From Zingiber officinale (Eukaryota; Streptophyta; Magnoliopsida; Zingiberales; Zingiberaceae), in the NCBI RefSeq assembly GCF_018446385.1, contig NC_056001.1, positions 12,518,672 to 12,582,671 of the forward strand: a stretch of DNA of 64,000 nucleotides, written 5' to 3'. Position 1 is the first letter of the stretch. Each line of letters begins with the position of its first letter. The position numbers and the translations under genes are program-made. Under the pieces are notes generated by a model. The model searched no databases and had not been told where the DNA came from. It worked only from the letters and a program-made list of their open reading frames with translations. This document shows positions 35,604-46,646 of this stretch, one piece after another.

Positions 35604-35744
35604 TTGCACAACGGTAAAGTTGTTGCTTTGTGGTTCGAATCCTGAAAGCAACCTCATCCAAAAAGCAGAGTAAGGTTGCATACAATAGATCCTTCCCCAG
35701 GACCCCGCATGACGGGAGCTTCATGCACAAGGCTGCCTTTTTTT
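35604..35744 (+). mobile_element. tRNA-derived SINE (+)
   Basis: A 141-bp element with an A-box-like GCACAACGGTAAAGTTG at the start, a B box GGTTCGAATCC (35632-35642) and a shared 3' body ending CGGGAGCTTCATGCAC then GGCTGCC and a T tail. It is flanked by an exact 17-bp duplication TAGATTGTATTGTTTCT (35587-35603 and 35745-35761). The body resembles the Au-type plant SINE group. Exact flanking repeats imply a fairly recent insertion. Confidence 0.9.
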
Positions 35745-35761
35745 TAGATTGTATTGTTTCT

Positions 35762-38232
35762 GTCTGAAGTGTGGGATAAAGGCACTAGCAGACCTAAATC
35801 ATACGCAAATCTAATAAATTTTCAGTTGGAACTGTCTGTACCATTTAATCCTACCACAGATCTATTGCTTTTTCTGGAAATTATCTTCACTGGATATTAT
35901 TTGTTGCCAACAGTTGGATGATGGCCAAGGGACACTTTCATAAGAATTCATGCATGCCTTCCATAATGTTCTTCTAGTGCTTGAGTTTGTCAAATGTTTA
36001 GGATAAATGGATGGCTTGATAGATTATGCAAATTTTATTAAATTTATTAAGCATGCACTATATATACGTTGGAGCCACCCATTATGCAAGTGCAGTATGA
36101 TACATATATGATTTAACATTATTTCTATATACAAAAATACATAGCATGATGAATAAACAAAATATAGATGGTTACTGTATAACATAGCAAACTAATCAAT
36201 CTAAGCAATGCATATAAAGATATGCACATGACTTAACAAATTAACCAACCCAAGCAACCACAATTCCATAATATTTATTTATTTTTGTCTTCAGCCACAA
36301 GGTATCCCTTCAACACATTGGACATGAGACAATTCCCTGGTTTGGATGAGTGACAAATTGAGAAGGTTAGTTTGATCAACAATGGGTTGATTAGTTCCTA
36401 TTTTCCTCGGCCAACCTAAATTTTTTTTTTATGAGATCTTACTTTAGTCTGAGCAATTTCCTAATGAACCAAAGTGCAGATGCCTATGTGGCTATATAAG
36501 CAGCCTATATAGCCACTTTTTATGATAGTATGAATGGTTGACGGAGTTTGTGGTGAGATATGTTTTGTAGTAAATTAGGATGTTGACAGGCCATTAAAGA
36601 GAGGCATAGTAGGGATCTTTAGGAGTCATTGAGGAGCAAGGTTATGGGTTGGACCTAGGTCCTATGAATGACAAACTGAATCATTCAAAAGGAGTCCAAG
36701 AATGTGAATAGTTTCCAAACATCAACGTTTAGGTGGGAACCTCATTTTGATGTGTAACTTGTTTACAAGGTTAGATGCTACTCTTTGATAATGCCACAGC
36801 AAGGGGCATGGACAGTCATCTTCACCTATTATGTTGTTTAGTTCTTGTTTCAAAATCTCTTCCATCGTCAGATGAGCCAAGAACTGTCCACTGCTGATGA
36901 GTCTTCATATTGCAAAAAATGACAGTTTAGTGGATAGTTCATGTGCATAGCAAGGGATTATGCAATGATGCCACACGGGACCAAATACTGTGTTTAGTGT
37001 GTCAGATGATCCACCAAAATTGACAATTAGCTTGCAATGAAAGGTGATTATGTTTGCGCTTTAATACTCGTCTTTATACTCCTGGATTACACAGCCACAA
37101 TCACATTTTTAAGTTATAATTCAAGACTAAATCTCCTGCATATTTGGTATTACATGTAAGTGTCAACTTATCAACTATTTAATGCTTCTTGGAAACTTCA
37201 TGCTTGTCCAGGTTTAAGATGAGGCTTTGCAGTTCAGTGCAGTGGACTAGCCCAACAATGATTTTTGTGGAAGTGATACGCCTCTGATATGATAGAGTTT
37301 GATACCATTGTTCCGATGGTCACTTGCAATGCTTCATCATGTAATTTAATGGATGATCAGACTAGTATGCGTGCGTTTTTTTTCTTCTTGTTTTTGTTTT
37401 TGTTAATTTACTCTAGAGATAAATAGAAGGATATATAGTTAATTTACAATTAATATTTCTTTCTCGTGCTGGTTGATCTGCATCAGTTCAATCGTATGTT
37501 TGTTAGTTCATTTACTCCTTTGGTTCAACATCCACACTTGAGATGTAGTCACTCGTAAATGTAGCTAATCCTGATTCCTATTACAATGGACATGCACGCA
37601 ATGGTAGGCTTTTGTCATGTTGGTAAATTGCATGTTAATTGTAGCATAAGGATTACGCTCACCCGTCATCCCTGATAATTCGTCTCTCACAATTCGTTTC
37701 AAATCAAGTTATCTCCAACTTCCAAAGAACATTCGAATAGAAGTTTTTTTTCCTTCTTGGTAAGTTACATATGTAATGGAAAACTAGCTTAATTACTTGT
37801 TCCAACTTCCAAGCTTTAAAAGAATTATTAACTAGATGTTCACAAAGTTTTATTAGTGAATAAATTGATTTTTTTTAATTGGAAAAATGTTGATATGTGG
37901 GAAAGGGTCTTGGATTAAAACCAAAAGTATTAAGTAAATAGGTCAAATTAGGAAAAAAAAATAGAAATCGATAAATTCCAAATTGATAGGCAGGATTAAG
38001 CTAGAATTGGCCCATTACTGGGTATTGGATCGAGCCTGAGATGAAACAATTACAAACCCGTTATAATTCCGCAAAAGATGGATTCCTCTCAATTGCCGGA
38101 TTTGCCGCTGCTATTTCTATATATTGTCGCCCTTTCATCGCCTTCCCTCCCCAACCCTACCCTTCCTGCCTTCGACTCGCCCGCAGCCGATCTCTCGCTT
38201 CTTCGTCTTCGTCTCCTTGTTCTTCGTCCTTC
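35762..38232. other. Gene-less stretch before the CCCH gene
   Basis: AT-rich sequence with no supportable coding region. From about 38040 composition becomes GC-rich and pyrimidine-rich, the probable leader of the CCCH gene. The long alternative frame 38078-38650 is an overlapping shadow. Confidence 0.5.
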
Positions 38233-38550
38233 ATGGAGGATACGCCGTCTAAGAAGCGAAGAGTTTCCGATGCTCCCCCTCCTTCCTTCTACAAGACACG
38301 GTTGCCTTCCTTTTCCATGGAACCTCCGCTGCCTAAGAAGCGTAGAGTCTCCGATGTTCACCCTCCTTCCTTCTACAAGGCACGGTTGTGCCTCGAGTTT
38401 ATCTCCACCGGCTGCTGCCCCTATGGTGACGCTTGCATCAACGCGCACGGGAGAGACGATGGATTCCGTTGCTCGAAGAACTCTGGCAGATTTGGTGCCG
38501 TCGCCATGGAGCATTGGCAGGATTCGACGCTCAGGGTGGAGGGGAACTAG
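38233..38550 (+). CDS. CCCH zinc-finger protein, exon or fragment
   Basis: 105 codons starting MEDTPSKKRRVSD. One CCCH finger is visible (C-x8-C-x5-C-x3-H) in RLCLEFISTGCCPYGDACINAH, near residues 53-75. Two copies of the block KKRRVSD...PPSFYKxRL precede it, about 84 bases apart. They carry KKRR nuclear-localisation-like patches, and only the second runs on into a finger. CCCH proteins bind RNA and act in mRNA decay or processing. After the finger the frame runs into SGRFGAVAMEHW and stops at 38550. A good donor (ACGGTAAGC) lies only 20 bases later, so the real transcript may splice differently. Possible further exons near 40090-40200 and 40790-40910 could not be linked. It may be a real multi-exon gene or a decayed copy. 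Confidence 0.5.
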   Translation: MEDTPSKKRRVSDAPPPSFYKTRLPSFSMEPPLPKKRRVSDVHPPSFYKARLCLEFISTGCCPYGDACINAHGRDDGFRCSKNSGRFGAVAMEHWQDSTLRVEGN

Positions 38551-39683
38551 GGTCGCTTCACTCACGGTAAGCTTTTGTCTGACCTTCTATCTTAGGGTTT
38601 TCGTCCATCACTTTGCGTGCTATGTTATGACTTGCTTAGATGGTGAATAAGAGAGATTTACATTTTCTTAATCTATGTTTCCTTAATCAATGAATAGATT
38701 TCCTGATTCTTTGTTTTTTGCTATCTGTTACTCTTCGTTTCTTTTTTTAAGAAGAATGACATTGTCGTTGTTGGTTTGTTTCTAGGGTTTCTTTCTTTTT
38801 GAGTAGAATAACATTTTCTTTGTTAGTTTGTTTCTAGGGCATCTTTCTTTTTGAGTGGAACAACATTGTCTTTGTTAGTATGTTTCTGGGGATCATTGTC
38901 TTGTGCTCATAAACCTAACAATCTGAATTGCGAAAGAATGAAGGAAAGAGCAGAATCAAGAAAATGCATAGGAAGTACAAGTAGTCAGCCTTGTAGAATG
39001 AAGATTTAACCGTTTGAGGAAAACGCCCATCATGTTTCAACTTGGCAACAAGGGAGGAAGAGGCAGATACACAAAGCCAAATGAGTAATTTCTTGAGCAT
39101 TTACTCATCCATGCCTATGTTATTTTTAAATGATTTCACGTTCAAATCCCTAACTTTTATCCCACTTGAACCGAGAGATTTGAAAATCTTACAGTGAATG
39201 TGTTAGCAGGCACTTGCTTCCTTATTTGTCACCAGTGCCAGGCAACAAAGATGGCTGTATTGACTCCAATGTTCTATAATGGCCTCTAGACCATTCATCT
39301 TCATCAAGAGACAGCGAGTACTTAGATTTCTTCCTTATATTGTTATATCATCTTCACCAAATGGTAACAAATACTTATCTTTCTTCGTTATATCACTCTA
39401 ACCTTCTTTAGCTCTTCTCATCTTCTCCAATGGGTATTTTAACCACAAGATATTATTCCTATATGAATAGGAGAGAAGTCATGTCACATTCCTTTTTTTT
39501 CTTGCTTATTTTCTTACTCGTTCAGCTATATTTTGACTAGTTACAATTTGATGAACTGCTTGCGCTTACTATGTCATGTTGTGTATTCACCCTACCATTT
39601 GTTTATCTTTTCTTAAATGGTTGTATAATTTAAAGTCAATAAACATGTAGAAAGGAGCTTTGTGCACTATATTTCCCTTTAAA
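38551..39683. other. Possible intron or intergenic stretch with a 52-bp triplicate
   Basis: Follows the CCCH exon. It is AT-rich and includes the tandem triplicate at 38753-38898. No other gene is supported. Confidence 0.4.
38753..38898. repeat. 52-bp tandem triplicate
   Basis: Three head-to-tail copies (38753-38804, 38805-38856, 38857 to about 38898) of a unit reading AGAATAACATTGTCTTTGTT, then AGTTTGTTTCTAGGG and TTTCTTTTTGAGT. Divergence is roughly 10-15%. The third copy is incomplete. Confidence 0.85.
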
Positions 39684-39816
39684 AAAGGGCAATCTGGTGC
39701 ACGATCCATTGTACGCAGCTTTACCTTGCTTTTTGCAAGAGGTTGTTTCCAGGATTCGAACCCGTGACCTTTTGGTCACAAAGCAACAACTTTATCGTTG
39801 CGCCAAGGCTCCCCTT
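39684..39816 (-). mobile_element. tRNA-derived SINE (-), internally shortened
   Basis: Reverse-strand copy of the same SINE family as 35604-35744. The B box appears as GGATTCGAACCC (39752-39763), and the A-box region is near 39795-39805. It is flanked by a 17-bp duplication with one mismatch, CTAT(A/G)TTTCCCTTTAAA (39667-39683 and 39817-39833). Compared with the other copy it lacks about 35-40 bp of the middle body (the CCTTCCCCAGGACCCCGCAT part). Confidence 0.87.
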
Positions 39817-39833
39817 CTATGTTTCCCTTTAAA

Positions 39834-42762
39834 CATGTAGAAAATCAAATTTTCAAAATTGAACGACTACAATGCATATACAGTAGTTGCTGGTAGAGTT
39901 TTTTAGGTTACATTGGTGTATTTTTCTAAACCTGCATCAGACATGGTGGTATGTAAGGGAGGAGCTGTTGCCAATTAATAATTGAATAATAGGTCGCATA
40001 ATTCTGTTTTTTTTTTTCCAATGAAATTTTCTCCTCTATCTCATTCTTGTTGCATTTATTTAAGTAATTTTAAGTGTGGATGGGCACCTTTAGTAAATAC
40101 CATGGAGTCATTGCCTCTATCACATGACAGAATGGCTGAACAACTATTGAAAGGAGCATGGAAAAGCATGTATGCAGAATCTGAAAATTGAGTGGTTGAA
40201 GAAGTGGGAGTTCCAATGGTAAGTTATGCCCATTGTTGAAGTTAGCTTTTACAATGAAATTTAAGTTAATGCCCATTGTTGAAGTTTGCTTACAAACTTG
40301 AGAAAAGTCCTTTCCTTCTTTGGCTATATGCAATAGCTAGCAACAACGACAATGATGTTAATGATCTACATTTGATTATTTGAAAATTTATTAATCAATA
40401 TTTGACTTGATCACTAAAGGACTAGAGGGTTGAAATACACCGTAGTATCCAGATGATTTTGTCTACAAATTTAGGCAACATTTATATCATCTCTATATGG
40501 AAACTGATTATTTCTGAGATAGTGACTTTGGTATTGAAGTTTGTATTCAAGTCCATGACTATATGGGGATGGGCAGGAGGAGAGAATCATTGAAATTTCA
40601 AACAGAAATCCATCCATTTGTTCTTTCTCGTAGGAAACATGATGAATGAAATTGTCTGTCTGTTACATATTTTTAAATTCTTTTAAATGGCCATGGCATA
40701 GTTTTGTAAAGAAAGGAATTTCTTGGTTCATGATTTGAAGTGACAACTCTAATTTTGTTGTGTTACTTTTGGGGCAGTTGAAGCTGCTACCGCTAGTGAA
40801 TATTCCGTGGAGATGACGAATTCTGGAGCAGCTCATGGATGCGCTATATCCTCGTGTGACTCTTCTTTGCAGCATAAGAGACTGAGTGATTCCATGGCAT
40901 TAATTGCTAACTAGTTCTGAGTGGCTAATAAGCCATGACTGAATCTTCCACGTCAACCTATTGTAAATAACTAGTCATTCATTTGTTTCGTTGAAAAGTA
41001 ATAATCATGAATTGGTTCTGCACAGACCTTTGTCGGTTGTTGTACCTATTTAATTAGTTTTTTTGAGCTCTGATTCTTCTACAATTTATCGAAGGCGCAT
41101 ACAGATTTTTAAATTGATCAAAAGTGCACGTTCCTTTGTCATTTATCAAAGGACACATTTAGTTGTATGATTTTTCTATTTTATCCCTCCCATCAAAATT
41201 GACTTTTTCTCAGTCTTTTCGTTTCTTTTGCTATGCTCTCCTATGCAAATAAACTTTTTTTTTTTTACATGCATAATATGGGCTGATATGAAAATCATAT
41301 CAGGCCTGGGGTGTTTAGTATTTAGTTGATTTATTTGATAATATTTTTAATATTTTTGGATAAGATAAATAAGTAATGAAAAATATTGTTGGATTCTTTG
41401 TAATTTTATAAATTTGCATGATCTACGAAATTGTTATAATTTGAAATTTCCAGGTTGATTAGTGAGTTTTAATAGAAATTTATCCATTGCTCTAAATAAG
41501 TTCGATTGAATGTATTTCAGATTTTATGTATTTCTAAGCTGGTAAGTAGTCTAATAATGTTCCCTATTGCTTATTTCAAATTCTCTGGAGGTCTAAAATG
41601 ATTACTCAAGTTTGAACTCATTTTAGGTCGTGTGCATTTCTAAGGTTGCAAGAAGTTTAATGATATCTTATATTATTTTTTTTTAGCTTGTCCAGAGATG
41701 CTAAAATATAATAAGAAAAATTAAAAAAAAACTTACATTGGGCCTAATATTAATCTTACCAGATATTAGATCTAATGTGGGATTTCTTATTGATTTTTTA
41801 ATTACATTTTAACACCTCTATAGAAGTTGAAAAAAAAACAATGAAAGGAACCATTAAACTCCATATAATTTTAGAAATTCACAAGACTTAAAATTAGTCT
41901 AATTGGACATGTCTATGTCAATCAATAAATTTCATTCAAACTTTTACAGATCGATTTATAGATTTTAGATTGTAATCATTTTTAGTTCTGTGAATTTTTG
42001 AGATTAAAAAGAGTCCAACGGTGTCTTCCATTACTTATTTTGATTTTTTCGGAATGTTAAAATGTGATAAGGAAGAATTGGCAAGAAATTTCATGTTAGA
42101 CTTGATATAATTCCATATCATGCTCAACGTGGAATTTATTGTCGATTCTTCTTTATTGCATTTTAATGCCTCTGGAAAAATTGAAATAAATAATGGAAGA
42201 CCTTGTTGGATTCTTTGCAACCCTAAAAATTCAAAGGACGTGAAATGAGCCCAATTAGACTTGTTTATATTAATTAATAGGTTTAGGTAAAAACTTACTA
42301 TCAATCTAAAGACCTTAGATTGTAATCATTTTAAGTCCTATGAATTTTTGAGGTAGGTTGCAAGGAATCTAACGATGTCCTTCATTAGTTGTTTTGTCTT
42401 ACTCGAAGGTATTAAAATGTTATCAAATGAATCAGTTAAACCCTAAACACCAAGACCCTTTGGGGTATGCATAAGTTAAAGTATTCATGGAAGGAAGAAG
42501 TTTACGAGTTTATTTTCACGAGCGAAGATGAAATATCGATTCAACGTTGGACGTGATTTATAAGGACGACAAAGACTATGAGAGTTAGATGTCCTGCTTT
42601 CGTGATTTACTCTTTGAGATTCATGGAGATTTTTTATGATATTAGATTGATCATCTTCGGATTCGTGATTTACTCTTCGAAATCGATGGAGATTTTTTAT
42701 ATTACCTGATTGTTCACCTATAAAATTAATTGGATCATAAGAGTTGGGCATAAAAAAAAAAC

Positions 42763-42793
<31 letters not shown>

Positions 42794-42829
42794 TTTGATA
42801 ATTCATATATTCAGATTTACAAACGTTAA
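39834..42829. other. Gene-less stretch with a foldback cluster
   Basis: Contains two weak candidate exon-like stretches (about 40090-40200 and 40790-40910) not linked to a gene, and the inverted-repeat cluster at 41380-42440. A TAT/ATT microsatellite lies at about 42764-42793. Otherwise nothing supportable. Confidence 0.45.
41380..42440. repeat. Foldback repeat cluster, period about 345 bp
   Basis: A block of about 105 bp (TTAGATTGTAATCATTTT, then CCTATGAATTTTTGAGGTTG, AAGGAATCTAACGATGTC and a GTTAAAATGTGATAAG end) occurs forward near 41516, 41622, 41964 and 42310, and inverted near 41380, 41795 and 42150. Forward-spacer-inverted sets repeat every 345 bases or so (41622, 41964, 42310). The two spacers visible (about 41716-41790 and 42073-42149) are also related. 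This is a MITE-like or foldback structure; the family is unknown. Confidence 0.7.
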
Positions 42830-43259
42830 ATTTTCGTCCACATCGAACGGTCCGCATCGTCACGATAACCGAAAGACTACGTTCGCTACCGAATCCATTC
42901 CCATCCAAATCCGCATCGTCTCAATTACGCGTCAGCGTCGGCTCCGCCTCCACCACACGATCATCATCCGATCCGATGCTCCACCACTCCCCACGTTCCC
43001 TCCCTCTTCGCCTTCGGATTCCCCCCACCCTGCATGGCTCCGCCCACGTCCACGCTCGGCGGCCGATGGCCAACCGATCCCTCCCCATCCAACGGCGATC
43101 CACCACCGCGTCTCGAGAACCTAAACCTCTCTCATTCCTTTACGTGCGATGGAGATCCTAGAAGCGGCGGCGGCGGCAGCTGATCTCGATCTGCTCGATT
43201 CTTCTTCGACCCATTAATTAGCTCTCGGGGAACGCTCATCAATATTCGAACAAATTAAA
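42830..43259 (+). promoter_or_regulatory. Upstream region and leader of HY5
   Basis: A CT-rich region ahead of the HY5 start. Four ACGT cores are seen at 42879-42882, 42993-42996, 43046-43049 and 43142-43145. ACGT elements are the binding sites of bZIP proteins including HY5, and HY5 autoregulation is reported in Arabidopsis. Functional use here is an inference. The Ile-rich open frame starting at 42744 is not a gene. Confidence 0.45.
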
Positions 43260-46200
43260 ATGTTTCAAGAACAAGCGACGAGCTCCCTCCCTTCGAGCAG
43301 CGAGAGATCCTCCAGCTCTGCTCCTCAGACGGACATCAAAGAAGGTGATTTAATTTATGAATATTATATTTTATCTCCGTCTTGATGTATCGATCGAGTA
43401 ATTACTAATCATGGGAAGGAATGGAGAGCGATGAGGACATAAGACGGGTGCCAGAGTTCGGGCAGTTCGACCTGGCCGGCTTATCGAATTCCGGGCAAGG
43501 ATCAGGTTCGGCCGAAGTCAATATTGCGGACCGCGCTCAGTCGTCTGCCGGCCATGCCGGACAGCAGCTGGTGAAGAGGAAGGGGAGAAACGCCGCTGAA
43601 AAAGAGCACAAACGCCTCAAAAGGTTTTATAACTAATCACCAATCATCAAAAATTAGCAACAGAATAAATCGTCGTTCGATATTTATTTTGATGAAAATC
43701 ATTTTACTGAAAGATTGTTGAGAAATCGAGTGTCGGCTCAGCAAGCGAGGGAGAGGAAGAAGGCGCACTTGAGCGAGTTGGAGGCGAAGGCGAATGACCT
43801 GGAGAGCAGGAACTCGGAGCTGGAGGAGAGGCTGTCCACGTTGCAGAATGAGAACAAGATGCTACGACAAGTACGTCATTGTTTTTTTAAAGTTGCCTTG
43901 TTATATATAACACGCTAGCTAGCTATTTAAATGTCGAGTTGTTATAACTTACCATTTAGTTTGCTCATGCTTTCTTCTGATCCATAAAACAACTCACAAT
44001 CTAAACAAATTAAGTTGATGCTCGATCAAGAACTCGAAAAAGAAATACAATTCAAAGAATTTTTTTATTCTCCTCAAAAAAGTGTCCAGAGAAAAATATT
44101 CAAAGTGATGTTATCATGCATTAAGCTGTAAGTTTTAAAGCATCATAGAGGTTTGTCTTCTTTTAATATATTCTGAATTATGCATATAATTGTAAGATCA
44201 AACTAATAATTCATCCATACAAATGTAAATTTGCATTCTCTTTAGTGCTTTTAGACTTGGGGAGTTGAAGATAATCAGATTTATAATAATTAATTCACTT
44301 TCAGATAGTATTCGAATAAAAAATGCTGTGCTAATTAATGGTCGAACAATTGATTATGATATGAATATAGTAATCAGATAAAAATAAAAACTAGATTCGA
44401 TAATTACATATTTAATAAAAAAAATTGAAACAAGGGAAGAGATAATTAATAAAAATTCGAGGGTTGAGGATTTAAAGCCTTTCAACTTCCCTATTCTTTT
44501 GGACATTGATGTTGAAGAGCATAAGAAAATGGGACGTTGGCTTCTGTTTTTTATTTTAAAGTTCTCCTATATATATAGTTCATATAACTTTGATTGTATA
44601 ACCTCACTGTACTAGCTGCCACATTGCCCCAAGCACAAGGATTTTAGCCCCCGGGGTAAAGTTGAGTTGCCTAGTACGGAGTAGAGTTACTATAATAAAG
44701 TAAGAGTTCGAATCTCGACAAAACTGAGGAAAAAGCTCTCCCCGCACTAGTCAACTACAGTTTTCCAATTTACTTACTCACAGATAGTCGTGGGGTAAAT
44801 CATGTGGGGCCGCTGAAATGGCGGATTCCACATTTTGCTACAATATAACTTTGATTTTAGTTCTCGTGGAGTATCAGTTATGACAGATTTCTTATAATGA
44901 AATAGGGATCAATTCTCGACGGGCACGTATCCTTGGAGAAAAAGTCCTTCCACCTCCTAATCACTTAATAGTCGGCTATAAACTGACCCCATCATTTAAC
45001 TCGCTTCGCATAATCTAAGAACAGAATGTGAGGGACACCTAGGATGAGATTAATTATGTTTTTGCGACAATATACCTTTGATTTTAGCACTCACAAATTA
45101 ACGCAGTTAGTACTGTATGAGTGGTTACTCCAATAAATCTTTGGGTGAATTCTCAACGGATGCAAAATATTTTACTGAGTGTCCGATCTCCCTCCATACA
45201 AAAGGTCGCTACACTAGGACAAATACTCTTATGATTTAGTCCTTTCGAGAGAGTATGCGTCTGTCCTAGAGTGGCCGCTAAAGTGACGATTTCATATTTT
45301 ACTTCAATATACCTTTGATTTTAATACTCCACATGTTGTCGCAATTAGTATATGCATAAATATTTATTTTAATAAGTCTTGAGGTGAATTTCAAACGGTG
45401 TAAAATATTTACTAAACATGATTTAAATTTAGACTCCAATGATATACTATTTAGTTGGCTTGCAATCAATTATATAATTAACTTAATATGTATTCATTAG
45501 TTGATCTTAAATTAAAATCTTGCATCCATTTATAACAATTGACTTCTCATTCATTACAAATCTTGTTCTAGTTGACCGAAGTGTCTCAAAGTATTATACT
45601 CTTGTACTTAATTTATCTTAACTCACTCCATAATCCAAAACTTAAATTAATTAACACATACGACTTTGATACCTTCTAAAGTCACAAGGCTTTAATAATT
45701 AAGTTCTAAGGCAATCACAATATGAAATTTACCCTATTGAATCTAGAGTATCCGGTCCTATTTCATAAAATTTTTTCATCGACTATCGTGATAATTTAGA
45801 AAGTTCTTGTAGCTGACGATCTAGAAGATTAGTATCCCGCAGTTGCATGCCTTATTTGATGAAAAATCTTTATAAATACATCATACCTGGGATAAAATCA
45901 TAGGCATTTAGATGACAACCTAATATCCTTTCACTGCATTATAGTCTCAGGCTGAATTAAATGCTTTAGAGCTCCACATTGTTTGAGGTTTTTACTCCAA
46001 TTTGATCCTTTTAGCACAATTACATTTACACTTTGATACACCAATATTAAATATACATCTTACTTAAAATGTATTATCAAATTATTAAAATAATAGTACA
46101 ACCTAAGTACAAGGATATATCATTTTTTTCAATAATAATATCATATTATACTGAGTTGATATATTTTGACTATTACATAAATTTGAATATATATTTATGA

Positions 46201-46646
46201 ACTACATATAAATAAAAAAAATATTTAACATTACTTTGAAAACTCGTGTTAAAATACTTGACTCGTGCATGGAAATAGAAATTTGAATTATCCTTATGTT
46301 ATAAAATTTTCAAATCTAATCCATTATTTTTTTATAAAGCTTGCGAAAATATAACCTCGATTTTAACTACGTTTAATTAAAAATATAAGATGATTTGCTT
46401 CGTACAATAATTAACTAACTGTACATGAAATTTGATTTCACAATTAATTAGCTTTTAGCTCGTGTCATTCACTTTTTTTAAACAATTCCAGAGTAATTTG
46501 TATATAATCCATGCTCTGTATTTGATTGACAGTCCACATTAAGCTAATGAATAGATTTTATGCAGATACTAAAGACCACTACTAGCAGCAGGAAGGCATC
46601 GTCCACGGGCGCCAGCAGCATCGATCCTGACGCCTCGACAGATTAA
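43260..46646 (+). CDS. bZIP transcription factor HY5, four exons
   Basis: Exons: 43260-43344, 43419-43623, 43714-43870 and 46566-46646; all introns are GT-AG and phases agree, giving 175 aa. Exon 1 gives [20 protein letters not shown], the HY5 N-terminus. Exon 2 gives [17 protein letters not shown], the acidic VPE motif that binds the COP1 WD40 domain. Exon 3 holds the basic region ([16 protein letters not shown]) and a leucine zipper ([20 protein letters not shown] onward); exon 4 is a short tail ending DPDASTD. HY5 is the nuclear activator of photomorphogenesis, binding ACGT elements and degraded through COP1 in the dark. Intron 3 is unusually long (about 2.7 kb) and carries repeats. The linker between the VPE motif and the basic region is diverged, and the stretch reads [17 protein letters not shown]. 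Confidence 0.93.
44583..45420 (+). repeat. Four diverged tandem repeats in HY5 intron 3
   Basis: Copies begin near 44583, 44841, 45068 and 45306, each opening with ATATA(A/C)CTTTGATT. Periods are about 258, 227 and 238 bases. Each holds a GAATTCTCGACGG-type phrase, and the first has a B-box-like GAGTTCGAATCTCGAC (about 44706). Copies 1 and 3 end in a GG(C/T)GGCCGCT(G/A)AA-like block. They may descend from a SINE-like sequence. Confidence 0.65.

Noticed and set aside
35632-35642. Possible tRNA gene from a perfect B box
   Set aside because: No cloverleaf can be drawn, and the sequence is a SINE with target duplications and a shared body; the same holds for 39752-39763.
40070-40915. Possible downstream exons of the CCCH gene
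   Set aside because: Short stretches near 40090-40200 and 40790-40910 look exon-like, but frames and splice borders could not be matched to the first exon.
42744-43124. 126-residue frame starting with an Ile run
   Set aside because: The start is an ATT microsatellite and the rest is the HY5 leader.
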